From JAJCYX01 sp965243825 (lineage in GTDB: Bacteria; Chloroflexota; Dehalococcoidia; Lucifugimonadales; Lucifugimonadaceae), in the NCBI GenBank assembly GCA_965243825.1, contig CBDEVT010000001.1, positions 2,108,001 to 2,172,000 of the forward strand: 64,000 bases of DNA, given 5' to 3'. Position 1 is the first letter of the stretch, and each line of letters opens with the position of its first letter. The notes under the pieces are model-generated. The model searched no databases and had not been told where the DNA came from. It saw only the letters and a program-made list of their open reading frames with translations. Below, piece after piece: positions 8,392 to 17,489 of the stretch. A program made the translations under genes and the position numbers.

Positions 8392-9015
8392 ATGGGTCAC
8401 TCCGAGGACATTCCCACCGCAGACTCTGCTGTCCACCTTAATCCGGTGCAGCGGTGGGCAGTCGCGCATCAGGATCTTCTTACCCGAGCCGTTCCCTTAG
8501 CGGTGGTATTCACGTTCATTGTGATCGGTCTGGTCCTCTGGGTGACGGGCCAGTTCGAAGTCGACAACGTCGGCCTTGCCGGCGTCTGGTTCTTCTCATT
8601 CATTGGCGCGGCATCCATATTTGTCCCGATTCCGGGTCTTGCTGCTGTCTGCGTCGCCGCTTCACCGGCAGTGGGTTTGAATCCGATCGCGGTAGGAATC
8701 GTGGCAGGGTCTGCCGAGGCACTGGGCGAACTGACCGGCTATCTCGCGGGGATGGGTGGTAGGAACTTTTTCGAACGTAACCGGTTCTATCCCCGCTTTA
8801 AGGCTTTGCTGTTGCGTCGTGGTGGGCTGATCCTGTTCTGCGGTAGTGTCATCCCGAACCCGCTGTTTGACGTCATGGGCATTGCGGCCGGTAGCATCCT
8901 GTATCCACTCCGCAAGTTTCTCCTCTACATATTCCTGGCTAAATCAATTAAGTCGACAGGCATTGCGTACGCGTGCTTCTGGGGTATCACCTGGATCGAA
9001 GGACTGATCAGTTGA
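8392..9015 (+). CDS. VTT/DedA-like integral membrane protein, copy 2
   Basis: This 207-residue paralogue of the preceding gene has the same order of features: an N-terminal tail, one helix at about 30-55, then PIPGLAAVCVAASPAVGLNP, ELTGYLAGMGG and the VIPNPLFDVMGIAAGS loop. In both copies a Pro-Asn/Thr-Pro-x-F-D element follows a conserved RRG (LLLRRGGL here, VMRRGAL in copy 1), so the pair clearly arose by tandem duplication. Its stop codon overlaps the TTG start of ispDF (TTGA), which suggests translational coupling. Function is unknown beyond membership of the VTT family. Confidence 0.8.
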   Translation: MGHSEDIPTADSAVHLNPVQRWAVAHQDLLTRAVPLAVVFTFIVIGLVLWVTGQFEVDNVGLAGVWFFSFIGAASIFVPIPGLAAVCVAASPAVGLNPIAVGIVAGSAEALGELTGYLAGMGGRNFFERNRFYPRFKALLLRRGGLILFCGSVIPNPLFDVMGIAAGSILYPLRKFLLYIFLAKSIKSTGIAYACFWGITWIEGLIS

Positions 9016-10217
9016 TCGATTCGACCGAAAATGAACGCAGTTCGGCCAACAACGTCGGTGTGATTGTTCTCGCCGCGGGATCGAGCACACGTATGGGTGA
9101 TGTTGACAAGCAATTACTGGATCTACGCGGCTTACCCGTGTTTTTGCATTCGGTGAAGGCGTTCGAAGCGTCCGACCGCGTTTCGTGCATATGTGTTGTG
9201 TTTTCAACTGCCAATCTCAAAGAAGGCAAACAGGCCATTGTTGATGCTGGACTTGCCAAAGTTTCCGCCACTGTTACAGGTGGAGAACGACGGCAAGACT
9301 CAGTTCGTATAGGAATCGACGCTCTCGAGTCTGAATCAATCGACTGGCTCGTCGTTCACGATGCAGCACGTCCGTTTGTTGATGAAGTCATGATTGAGCG
9401 CGGTCTTGCCGCGGCAACTGAGACCAGCGCTGCAGTCGCCGCTATGCCGATGAAAGATACTGTGAAAGAGGTCGATGGCAATCGTGTGGTTGCCACACCG
9501 GACCGCGATTCACTCCAGATCGTTCAAACCCCACAGATTTTCAGGGCGTCAACTTTGCGGTCGGCTCATGCCTCCGTGGACGTCGATGTTACCGACGACG
9601 CCTCAATGGTTGAGCGGGGTGGCGGTTCGGTCACAGTGTTCGAAGGTAGCTACGACAACATCAAGATCACGACACCCGGCGACGTTGTTCTGGCTGAAGC
9701 AATCTTCGACCGCCGAAGCGGTCAACCGAGAGGTCAGGTCGATCGACGATGGGGTGTAGGCTTCGACGGTCACGCACTGACCGATGGCGGCCCGCTTAGG
9801 CTCGGGGGTGTGGAGATCGAGTTCGACAAGCATCTCGAGGGGCATTCGGACGGCGATGTACTACTCCACGCAGTCACTTCAGCTCTGTTAGGGGCAGCGG
9901 GTCTCGGTGACATGGGATCGAACTTTCCTTCGTCAGACAGATCTCTAGCAGGAATCGACAGTATGGAGCTACTGGCGCGGGCCCTGGTCAAAATCAGGTC
10001 CTCGCACTGGGAACCAGACCATCTCGATGCTACTATCATCGCCCAACGACCGAGGCTCTCGGGTCATGTCGCAGCCATTCGTGAGCGGTTAGCCACGGCC
10101 ACTGGACTGGCAGTATCTTCAGTCAACGTGAAAGTGACTTCGACCGACCATGTTGGTGCTATCGGTGAAGGCAAGGGGGTAGCTGCGCAGGCAGTTGCCA
10201 CACTTCGATCTTTTTAA
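9012..10217 (+). CDS. ispDF: Bifunctional IspD/IspF (MEP pathway)
   Basis: The N-terminal half is 2-C-methyl-D-erythritol 4-phosphate cytidylyltransferase: the nucleotide loop LAAGSSTRMG is near residue 18 and VHDAARPFV near 115. The C-terminal half, from about residue 240, is 2-C-methyl-D-erythritol 2,4-cyclodiphosphate synthase with GFDGHALTDGGPLRLGG and LEGHSDGDVLLHA, which contain the metal-binding Asp and His residues. The fusion joins two non-consecutive steps; IspE would be a separate protein. I choose the TTG at 9012 because AAGGA lies eight bases upstream and the codon overlaps the previous stop; the frame is open up to 8973. The pathway would supply isoprenoids for the prenyltransferase and hopanoid genes near the left edge. 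Confidence 0.93.
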   Translation: MIDSTENERSSANNVGVIVLAAGSSTRMGDVDKQLLDLRGLPVFLHSVKAFEASDRVSCICVVFSTANLKEGKQAIVDAGLAKVSATVTGGERRQDSVRIGIDALESESIDWLVVHDAARPFVDEVMIERGLAAATETSAAVAAMPMKDTVKEVDGNRVVATPDRDSLQIVQTPQIFRASTLRSAHASVDVDVTDDASMVERGGGSVTVFEGSYDNIKITTPGDVVLAEAIFDRRSGQPRGQVDRRWGVGFDGHALTDGGPLRLGGVEIEFDKHLEGHSDGDVLLHAVTSALLGAAGLGDMGSNFPSSDRSLAGIDSMELLARALVKIRSSHWEPDHLDATIIAQRPRLSGHVAAIRERLATATGLAVSSVNVKVTSTDHVGAIGEGKGVAAQAVATLRSF

Positions 10218-10267
10218 TTTTCATCTGAACAGCAAAATCCGATGGCACGCGCCACGCGAAGATAGTT

Positions 10268-11638
10268 ATGCGCCTCTACAACTCGATGACACGCACTCGC
10301 GAAGACTTCAAACCACTCGGTGAAGAGGTTTTGATGTATGTGTGCGGTGTAACGGTTTACGACAAGCCGCATATGGGTCATGCCCTGAGCAGCATCGTGT
10401 TCGATGTTCTGCACAGGTATCTCGAATACCGGGGCTACGCGGTCCGTCGAGTGCAAAACTTCACCGATGTTGATGACAAGATCATCAACCGTGCGAACCG
10501 TGATGGAATCTCGTGTGAAGAGCTGACTGAAGAGAACATCGAAGCGTTTTTTCGTGCCATGGATGGCCTGAACGTCAGACGAGCCACTGTCCATCCGCGG
10601 GCTACAGAAGACATGGATGAGATCATAGGGATGATCTCATCACTCCTTGACCAGGGTGCTGCCTACGAAGCGAATGGTTCTGTCTATTTTCGTGTCCGAG
10701 CCGATGAAGACTACGGCAAGCTGAGCCACAGAACGATTGATGAGATGCTCGAAGGCACTCGATTCGATGTGGACGAAGCCAAAGAACATCCTGCCGATTT
10801 CGCACTATGGAAGGCTTCCAAAGAGGGTGAGCCTGAATGGGAGAGCCCGTGGGGCAAGGGCCGGCCTGGCTGGCACATCGAATGCTCTGCAATGGCCCTG
10901 AAGCATCTCGGTCGCCAGATCGATATCCATGGCGGTGGACTGGACCTTATTTTTCCTCACCATGAGAACGAACTCGCACAGTCTGAAACTGTGCTGGGTG
11001 TCGATCCGTTTGTGCAGTTCTGGATGCACAACGGGATGGTTCGAAAGTCAGGCGACGAAGAGATGAGTAAGTCACTGGGCAATGTGGTGAACGTTGAGGA
11101 TGCGTTGGAGAAGTATGCTCCTGATGCGATTCGACTCTGGGCGTTACAGAGCCACTACCGAAGCCCTTCGGTTCTAAACGACAACAGTATTGATCAGGCT
11201 GAATCTGCGCTAAGAACGCTTCGAATCGCGGCTCGAGTTGAATCGAGTCCGGACGGAGAGAAACTGAACACATCAGAGTTTCAAACCCGTTTCGTCGAAG
11301 CTATGGATGATGATCTGAACACCCCTCGCGGCCTTGCCGCCGTTTATGACCTGGCTCACGCGATCAATCGGGCGGGTGGTACTGGAGGCAACGTTGGAGA
11401 AGCACAGGATCTGCTAGCGGAACTCGCCTCGGTATTCGGCCTGACTCTTGAGGAGCCGGAGCGCACCGTTTCAGAGGACGAGATAAGTGAATCTGAAATA
11501 GAAGGCCTGATTGCTGAACGGTCGCTGGCAAGGGCTGAAAAGCGTTGGGGAGATGCCGACAGCGTTCGGGATAAGCTTCAGGAAGCGGGGATCGCGATTG
11601 CCGACGGGCCCGATGGCACCACGTGGTCGAGACAGTGA
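10268..11638 (+). CDS. cysS: Cysteinyl-tRNA synthetase
   Basis: This class I aminoacyl-tRNA synthetase charges tRNA-Cys. The 456-residue protein has the HIGH-type signature HMGH at 35-38, the zinc ligand Cys26 in YVCGVTVYD, the downstream zinc region GWHIECSAM and DLIFPHHENE, and the KMSKS-type loop as MSKS at 266-269 (preceded by Glu instead of Lys). The anticodon-binding DALR-like region is C-terminal. The mycothiol ligase MshC is a close relative but is shorter (about 410 residues) and lacks part of the anticodon domain, so CysS is preferred. It follows ispDF by 50 bp, an arrangement seen in many bacteria. Confidence 0.95.
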   Translation: MRLYNSMTRTREDFKPLGEEVLMYVCGVTVYDKPHMGHALSSIVFDVLHRYLEYRGYAVRRVQNFTDVDDKIINRANRDGISCEELTEENIEAFFRAMDGLNVRRATVHPRATEDMDEIIGMISSLLDQGAAYEANGSVYFRVRADEDYGKLSHRTIDEMLEGTRFDVDEAKEHPADFALWKASKEGEPEWESPWGKGRPGWHIECSAMALKHLGRQIDIHGGGLDLIFPHHENELAQSETVLGVDPFVQFWMHNGMVRKSGDEEMSKSLGNVVNVEDALEKYAPDAIRLWALQSHYRSPSVLNDNSIDQAESALRTLRIAARVESSPDGEKLNTSEFQTRFVEAMDDDLNTPRGLAAVYDLAHAINRAGGTGGNVGEAQDLLAELASVFGLTLEEPERTVSEDEISESEIEGLIAERSLARAEKRWGDADSVRDKLQEAGIAIADGPDGTTWSRQ

Positions 11639-11646
11639 CCAGGGAG

Positions 11647-11868
11647 TTAGTTAGACACCCTGGCGTTGATAATCGCGACTGTTATAAACACCACGGAGAC
11701 CAGAATTGTCGCCCGGAAGAGCAAGCGTTCGATACCCCGGCGAGACCGGAAGGTGCTTTCGGCTTGCCCGAACACCTGACCGGCGTTGCCGCGGACCTGC
11801 AACAGCAGAATGCCGATCAGCGTAAGGCTGAGCAGTAGAAGCACGATTGTGAATGCGGTTTCGCTCAT
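11647..11868 (-). CDS. secG: Protein translocase subunit SecG
   Basis: SecG is the small auxiliary subunit of the SecYEG channel. The 73-residue protein has two membrane helices (about 5-24 and 50-69) separated by a polar loop with QVRGNAGQVFG and a RSRRG basic patch, the usual SecG arrangement. It converges on cysS with only eight bases between stop codons. It lies downstream of gatB on the same strand with a gap of about 110 bp. Confidence 0.87.
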   Translation of the reverse strand: MSETAFTIVLLLLSLTLIGILLLQVRGNAGQVFGQAESTFRSRRGIERLLFRATILVSVVFITVAIINARVSN

Positions 11869-11980
11869 CTAGAGATCTCGTATGCCGGGTTTGGGTACAA
11901 CCTTGATAGTGTAAACGTCGCGCTGGCGACACGTCAGTACTTAGTGAACTTGCTTCCGGACCAATCTGGTCAGTTAATGA

Positions 11981-13471
11981 TCAGGCTTTTGACCTCATCG
12001 CCTCTAGCTTTTCACCAAGCATCTTTAGTACCAACGGCGGGTCAGCCTGGCCTTTCGTCTCTCTCATCACCTGTCCCATCAAGAACTTAACGGCCGTCTC
12101 CTTGCCGCTCATGTAGTCATCTACCGCGCCGCGATTTGAAGCGATCACTTTATCGACCATCGGCTCGAGCGACGACGAATCGCTGACCATGCCGAGCCCC
12201 TGCTGTTCAATGATTTCCGATGGATCCGAACCTGTGTTCCACATCTCCTCGAAGACCTGTTTCGCCGTGTTGCTGTTGATCTCCCGCTTGTTGAACCGAT
12301 CAATCAAGGTGGCAAGCGCAGAAGGTGTGATCTTAGTTTCCGAGGGGTTCTCCACAGACTCGGCATTCATGAGGCGCGCCATCTCCCCATTTAGCCAATT
12401 CGCTGCCTCTTTGGCGATCACCTCTCTGTTGTCGGACCCTGACGCGTGTCCCGCGGTCACCACATCCTCGAAATACTCGGCAGTGGAACGGACGTTGGTA
12501 AGCAGGCGGGCGTCGTACTCGGACAGCTTGAAATCTTCCATGAAGCGGCTCTTGCGTTCAGCTGGAAGTTCAGGAAGCTCGTTTCGGATATCGTCGACCC
12601 AGTCCCTGCTTATCTCAAGCGGCGGAATGTCTGGCTCGGGAAAGTAGCGGTAGTCATTCGCCTCTTCCTTGCTACGTTGGACTACCGTCTTGTCAGTGGC
12701 ATCGTTCCAGCCTCGCGTTTCCTGGACAATTCGTTCGCCTTCTGAGATTGCCTTGATCTGCCGTTGGATCTCGTACGAAACTGCCCGAGCGACCGCTGAT
12801 ACACGGTTCATGTTCTTAACTTCGACTTTGGTACCCAGCGTTTCAGAGCCTTGAGGGCGAACGCTTATGTTCGCGTCACACCGGAACGAGCCCTCTTCCA
12901 TGTTCGCTGTTCCAACACCGAGGTACCTGATGATCGCCTGCAACGCCTCGATATAGGCGACAACATCTTCCGCCGTCCGCAGGTCCGGCTCAGTGACCAC
13001 TTCCATCAATGGAACCCCAGCACGGTTCACGTCCATCAATGCGTATCCTGGCTCGCTGTTCAGACCTTCGTGGTGAATGAGCTTCGCGACGTCCTCCTCC
13101 ATGTGGACCCGGTTGATTCGGACCGTCCGTTGGGAGTCGCCGCCAAGGTCGATTTTGCCGTCGAAACAGATCGGCTCATCAAACTGGGATATCTGGTAGC
13201 CCTTGAGCAGGTCAGGGTAGTTGTACTGCTTGCGATCGAACTTGGTCACGTCGGCGATCTTGCAGCCCAGTGCAAGACCGATCTTGATGGCGCTCTCGAC
13301 AGCTTTTTCATTGACCACCGGCAGCGTACCTGGAAGGGCGAGGCTAACCGGGTCAACGATGGTGTTTGGCTCTGCGGACTGATACTCGGCGCTAGAAACA
13401 CTGAACATCTTGCTCTGAGTGTTTAGCTGGACGTGGGTTTCGAGCCCGATTACGGCTTCGTATTCAGTCAT
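11981..13471 (-). CDS. gatB: Aspartyl/glutamyl-tRNA amidotransferase subunit B
   Basis: GatB is the kinase/transamidase subunit of GatCAB, which converts Glu-tRNA(Gln) or Asp-tRNA(Asn) to the amidated form. The 496-residue protein begins with the family signature YEAVIGLETHVQL. It has the central LMDVNRAGVPLMEVVTEPD and MEEGSFRCDANIS segments, and a C-terminal YqeY-like tail domain with VKFLMGQVMRETKGQADP. GatA and GatC are not in the window. Length and motifs are normal. It is divergent from the suf operon across a 290-bp gap. Confidence 0.96.
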   Translation of the reverse strand: MTEYEAVIGLETHVQLNTQSKMFSVSSAEYQSAEPNTIVDPVSLALPGTLPVVNEKAVESAIKIGLALGCKIADVTKFDRKQYNYPDLLKGYQISQFDEPICFDGKIDLGGDSQRTVRINRVHMEEDVAKLIHHEGLNSEPGYALMDVNRAGVPLMEVVTEPDLRTAEDVVAYIEALQAIIRYLGVGTANMEEGSFRCDANISVRPQGSETLGTKVEVKNMNRVSAVARAVSYEIQRQIKAISEGERIVQETRGWNDATDKTVVQRSKEEANDYRYFPEPDIPPLEISRDWVDDIRNELPELPAERKSRFMEDFKLSEYDARLLTNVRSTAEYFEDVVTAGHASGSDNREVIAKEAANWLNGEMARLMNAESVENPSETKITPSALATLIDRFNKREINSNTAKQVFEEMWNTGSDPSEIIEQQGLGMVSDSSSLEPMVDKVIASNRGAVDDYMSGKETAVKFLMGQVMRETKGQADPPLVLKMLGEKLEAMRSKA

Positions 13472-13664
13472 GTTTTATCCGGATTGGTCTTGATTCGGCT
13501 TTTTAGTAGCTGTCGATCGTCTTGCGAGCCCGGCTCAATTTTGCCACGAGATGAAGCGCAACGGGCCGGTTTTGTAACAGCAGAGCGGGTTAACGCTAAG
13601 GACGCACTGCCTAACACCGATCGGAAACATCTGCACCAGCTTCTCTTCGTAGTGACGAAATTCG

Positions 13665-13693
13665 TTGACTGGTCCTCTCGACGGCCATAGAAT
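13665..13693 (+). promoter_or_regulatory. Sigma70-type promoter of the suf operon
   Basis: TTGACT at 13665-13670 and TAGAAT at 13688-13693 are separated by exactly 17 bp, about 70 bp upstream of the sufB ATG. The rest of the 290-bp gatB-sufB gap shows no gene that I can recognise. Confidence 0.75.
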
Positions 13694-13696
13694 TTA

Positions 13697-13721
13697 ATAC
13701 CTGACTATTTAGGTCAGGAAT
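13697..13721. promoter_or_regulatory. IscR/Rrf2-like operator of the suf operon
   Basis: This 25-bp element is built on the inverted repeat CCTGAC-N7-GTCAGG and begins four bases after the -10 box, so it covers the predicted transcription start. Base by base it agrees at about 22 of 25 positions with the type 1 IscR consensus as I recall it (ATASYYGACTRWWWYAGTCRRSTAT). An Fe-S-sensing Rrf2-family repressor bound here would block initiation. No Rrf2 gene is present in the window. Confidence 0.7.
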
Positions 13722-13761
13722 AGAGTTCTCGTTAGGCGACCCGCTCTACAGGCCACCATAT

Positions 13762-15237
13762 ATGACCACATCCTCAACTCCCCCACAGAAGATTTCACGC
13801 GAGACCGACCTTTCCGACATGGAGTACAGGTGGGGCTTCGTCACTGATGTTGAGTCTGATATTGCTCCCAAAGGTCTCAACGAAGACATTGTCCGATTTA
13901 TTTCTGCGAAAAAGAACGAGCCGGAATGGCTGCTTGAGTGGCGTCTTAAGGCGTACAAGCACTGGTTGAAGCTTGAGTCCGAAGACGCTGAGCCGACCTG
14001 GGCCAAGGTCGAGTACCCAGAGATCGATTACCAGGATATGTACTACTACTCGGCGCCCAAAAAGCCTGAGGACGGCCCGCAAAGCATGGACGAGGTAGAT
14101 CCCGAGCTTCTTGAGGCCTTTGACAAGTTAGGTGTTCCTCTACATGAGCGCAGCAAACTTGCCGGTGTGGCGGTCGACGCTGTGTTCGACAGTGTCTCCG
14201 TTGCCACCACGTTTGCCGACAAGCTCGAAGAGCTGGGAATCATCTTTTGCTCTTTCAACGAGGCGGTACAGAACCACCCCGACCTCGTGAAGAAGTACCT
14301 GGGGAGCGTTGTCCCGTACACGGACAATTTCTTCGCCACACTCAACTCCGCCGTGTTTAGCGACGGCTCGTTCGCCTATGTCCCGGCGGGTGTGAAGTGC
14401 CCGATCGAGCTGATGACCTATTTCCGCATAAACACGGAGGGTTCGGGTCAGTTCGAGAGGACTCTGATCGTGGCTGAGGAGGGCGCATCCGTCAGCTACC
14501 TCGAAGGATGCACCGCGCCGATCAGGCGGACGAGCCAGCTTCATGCAGCGGTTGTTGAACTTGTGGCGCTGGACGATGCTGAGATCAAGTACTCAACGGT
14601 TCAAAACTGGTTCCCCGGCACCAAAGACGGTGTTGGCGGCGTCTACAACTTTGTGACCAAGCGTGGCCGCGCAGACCGGAATGCCAAGATCTCATGGACG
14701 CAGGTGGAAACCGGCTCAGCCATAACCTGGAAGTATCCGAGCGTGATCCTGCGTGGGGATAACTCGGTTGGTGAGTTCTACTCCGTCGCGCTGGCGAACA
14801 ACCACCAGCAGGCCGATACGGGCACCAAGATGATCCACATCGGCAAGAACACTAAGAGCACAATCGTTTCTAAGGGAATCTCGGCAGGCCAGGGACAGAA
14901 CACGTATCGAGGCCAGGTCAAGATCATGCCCGGTGCTGAGAACGCTACGAACCACACGCAGTGCGACTCGCTTCTCATAGGCGATCGATGTGGGGCTCAC
15001 ACTGTGCCTTATATCGAAGTTCAGAATCCAACCGCACGACTTGAACACGAAGCTTCGACCTCCAAAGTCAGCGATGACCAGCTCTTCTACCTCATGCAGC
15101 GAGGCATCTCAGAAGAGGATGCCCATCACATGATCATCACCGGCTGGAGTCGTGACGTGATTCGTGAACTCCCGTTTGAATTTGCTATGGAGGCCAGTCA
15201 ACTACTGAAGGTTTCTCTTGAAGGAGCTGTTGGTTAG
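13762..15237 (+). CDS. sufB: Fe-S cluster scaffold protein SufB
   Basis: SufB is the scaffold subunit of the SufBC2D complex on which Fe-S clusters are assembled. The 491-residue protein has the family's YRWGFVTD start region, the central VPAGVKCPIELMTYF strand set and the long parallel beta-helix. Near the C-terminus it has the GDRCGAHTVPY segment with the conserved cysteine at about position 412, and then LEHEASTSKVSDDQLFYL. It is the first gene of an operon sufB-sufC-sufD-Rieske-sufS-sufU transcribed from the promoter at about 13.67 kb. Confidence 0.97.
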   Translation: MTTSSTPPQKISRETDLSDMEYRWGFVTDVESDIAPKGLNEDIVRFISAKKNEPEWLLEWRLKAYKHWLKLESEDAEPTWAKVEYPEIDYQDMYYYSAPKKPEDGPQSMDEVDPELLEAFDKLGVPLHERSKLAGVAVDAVFDSVSVATTFADKLEELGIIFCSFNEAVQNHPDLVKKYLGSVVPYTDNFFATLNSAVFSDGSFAYVPAGVKCPIELMTYFRINTEGSGQFERTLIVAEEGASVSYLEGCTAPIRRTSQLHAAVVELVALDDAEIKYSTVQNWFPGTKDGVGGVYNFVTKRGRADRNAKISWTQVETGSAITWKYPSVILRGDNSVGEFYSVALANNHQQADTGTKMIHIGKNTKSTIVSKGISAGQGQNTYRGQVKIMPGAENATNHTQCDSLLIGDRCGAHTVPYIEVQNPTARLEHEASTSKVSDDQLFYLMQRGISEEDAHHMIITGWSRDVIRELPFEFAMEASQLLKVSLEGAVG

Positions 15238-15318
15238 GCGCAGTGGAATGACTCTGAACATGGTGTCCTTTCCAGCTCGACGAATGAAGTAATCGGATCT
15301 AAGGAACGCACGAAAAAC

Positions 15319-16089
15319 ATGCTTGAAGTAACGAACTTGCACGCAAAGGTAGTTGATGTAGACGATGGCGAGATTCTCAAGGGTCTCAGCCTGAGCGTGA
15401 AGCCGGGTGAGGTTCACGCCATCATGGGGCCGAACGGTAGCGGTAAGAGTACGTTTGCCAACGTGCTGGCAGGTCGACTTGACTACGAAGTGACCGACGG
15501 AGACATCGAATTCGAAGGTGAGAGCATCCTGGAACTTCCCCCGGACGAGCGTGCTCACAACGGCATTTTCCTCGCTTTCCAGTACCCGGCAGAGATTCCA
15601 GGTGTACGCCCTTGGCAGTTCATGAAAGCAGCTCTAGACGCCAGGAACGAGGCTCGGGGTGAAAAGAAGATGAGCGTGCGGGAGTTCTCGAAACTCTTCG
15701 ACTCGAAGGTTGAAGAGGTCAAGATCAACCCGGATCTGATGAAGCGCTCGCTGAACGAAGGATTCTCTGGGGGCGAGAAGAAGCGAAACGAGATGCTTCA
15801 GCTCGCCATCCTTGAGCCAAAGCTTGCCGTGTTGGACGAGACGGATTCGGGTCTAGACGTGGATGCGATGCGCATCGTGGCAGATGCCGTGAACGCTCTG
15901 AGGTCACCGGATCGATCGTTCATTCTTGTCACTCATTACAACCGCCTACTTCACCACATCAAGCCCGATGTCGTACATGTCCTTGCCGACGGTCAGCTTG
16001 TTGAGACAGGTGGTCCTGAACTGGCAGAGGAAGTTGAGCGTGATGGGTACAAGAGGTTCCTCGAAGAACACGCGCCTGCGCCTGCATGA
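15319..16089 (+). CDS. sufC: Fe-S assembly ATPase SufC
   Basis: SufC is the ABC-type ATPase of the SufBC2D scaffold complex; it is cytosolic and not a transporter. The 256-residue protein shows Walker A GPNGSGKST near residue 36, the ABC signature as FSGGEKKRNE, Walker B LAVLDETDSGLD and the switch His in LVTHYNRLL. The DETDSGLD form with an inserted aspartate is characteristic of SufC. It is 81 bp after sufB and 57 bp before sufD. Confidence 0.97.
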   Translation: MLEVTNLHAKVVDVDDGEILKGLSLSVKPGEVHAIMGPNGSGKSTFANVLAGRLDYEVTDGDIEFEGESILELPPDERAHNGIFLAFQYPAEIPGVRPWQFMKAALDARNEARGEKKMSVREFSKLFDSKVEEVKINPDLMKRSLNEGFSGGEKKRNEMLQLAILEPKLAVLDETDSGLDVDAMRIVADAVNALRSPDRSFILVTHYNRLLHHIKPDVVHVLADGQLVETGGPELAEEVERDGYKRFLEEHAPAPA

Positions 16090-16146
16090 CCTTGCCTTGT
16101 TCGTAATCTCGCTTCCTTTAATTTTCACATTCAACGACGAAAAGAA

Positions 16147-17487
16147 ATGACAACAGCTGCGCCAGCGAAGAGCATTGCAACCTACGCCAGAGACTTTGAG
16201 TCTTCGGTCTCTAAGAATCGCGGCCCAGAATGGCTGAACCAGCTGCGTAAAGATGCGTGGGCAGAGTTCGAGAAACTGGGCTTTCCGACCGCCCGCCGAG
16301 GCAACGAACTCTGGAAGTACACCGACTTGCGCCGACTCGATTCTGAGTCATTTGACCTGCCTGATGACGCAGGCTCATTGTCAGTGAGTGAACTTCAGGC
16401 GGCAACTCCCTGGAGCGAGGATTGGCACACGCTTGTGATCGTAGATGGCAGCTTTGCGCCGGAACTGAGCCGCAATCTAAAAGGCGATGGTATCGCCATT
16501 TCTACAATTTCCGAAGCCGCTGCTGAAGATCACTCCCGGGTTAAGGAAGCCTTTGCCCAATCCGCGGCAGTAGAAGGCAACGCATTCACTGCACTCAACA
16601 CAGCTCTGTTCAGTTCAGGCGCCCTCGTTGACATCAGTGAAAACGCTGAGCCCGTTCAGCCGGTTCATCTTCTAAGAATCGTCACTGAAGGAGCGGATAA
16701 TCGGGCTTTCTTCCCACGAACGCTCCTGTTGACGGGAGCGCACTCGAATGTCACGGTCATCGAGTCGTTCATAAACCTCAGTTCAGGGCCACAGCTGACC
16801 GTTCCGGTGTTCGAAGCGTCACTTGGCGAAGGTTCGAACATACGACATTTCCGTGTGCAACTTGAAAACGAGCAATCTATCCACATAGGGGTGACTCGCA
16901 TAGAACAGCCTGCTGATGCTGTCTTCAACTCCACAACCTTCGCAACGGGTCCAGCAATCGGCCGAAATGACGTGCACACGAACCTTGCAGAAGAGGGTGC
17001 TGAGACGACACTGCACGGTCTCTACATCACTGATGGAGATTCTCACCAGGACAACGAAATCAGCACAACGCATCAAAAGCCGCACGGAACCAGCCATCAG
17101 TACTACAAGGGCATCCTTGCCGGCAATTCACGTGCTGTATTCAGCGGCAAAGTGTTAGTGCAAGAAGGCGCTATGAAGACGGTTGCTGAGCAGAAGGATT
17201 TGAACTTGCTGCTATCACACGGCGCCGAAATCGATACCAAGCCCAGTCTTGAGATCTACGCAGACGATGTGAAGTGCGCTCATGGCGCCACAGCTGGTCA
17301 CGTTGATCAGTCGATGCTGTTCTACCTTATGTCTCGCGGCGTGAAGCGACAGGATGCTGCCATGATGCTGATCACCGGATTCGCATCAGAGATTGTCGAT
17401 GAGTTTGAGCCCGCGCCTCTACAAGAGTTCCTTTATCGAAAACTTGAAAAGATCATTCCTGAACTGGACTCAGAAGGGATTTTGTAG
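16147..17487 (+). CDS. sufD: Fe-S assembly protein SufD
   Basis: SufD is the SufB paralogue that pairs with it in the scaffold. The 446-residue protein starts with an N-terminal helical region containing GNELWKYTDLR, followed by a beta-helix core. Its C-terminal part carries DVKCAHGATAGHVD and LFYLMSRGVKRQDA, the segments that contact SufB and hold the conserved His. Its stop is two bases before the start of the Rieske gene, so the two are tightly coupled. Confidence 0.95.
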   Translation: MTTAAPAKSIATYARDFESSVSKNRGPEWLNQLRKDAWAEFEKLGFPTARRGNELWKYTDLRRLDSESFDLPDDAGSLSVSELQAATPWSEDWHTLVIVDGSFAPELSRNLKGDGIAISTISEAAAEDHSRVKEAFAQSAAVEGNAFTALNTALFSSGALVDISENAEPVQPVHLLRIVTEGADNRAFFPRTLLLTGAHSNVTVIESFINLSSGPQLTVPVFEASLGEGSNIRHFRVQLENEQSIHIGVTRIEQPADAVFNSTTFATGPAIGRNDVHTNLAEEGAETTLHGLYITDGDSHQDNEISTTHQKPHGTSHQYYKGILAGNSRAVFSGKVLVQEGAMKTVAEQKDLNLLLSHGAEIDTKPSLEIYADDVKCAHGATAGHVDQSMLFYLMSRGVKRQDAAMMLITGFASEIVDEFEPAPLQEFLYRKLEKIIPELDSEGIL

Positions 17488-17489
17488 AT

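Noticed and set aside
10268..11638. Calling cysS as mshC (mycothiol ligase)
   Set aside because: 456 residues and a full C-terminal region match CysS better; nothing else suggests mycothiol.
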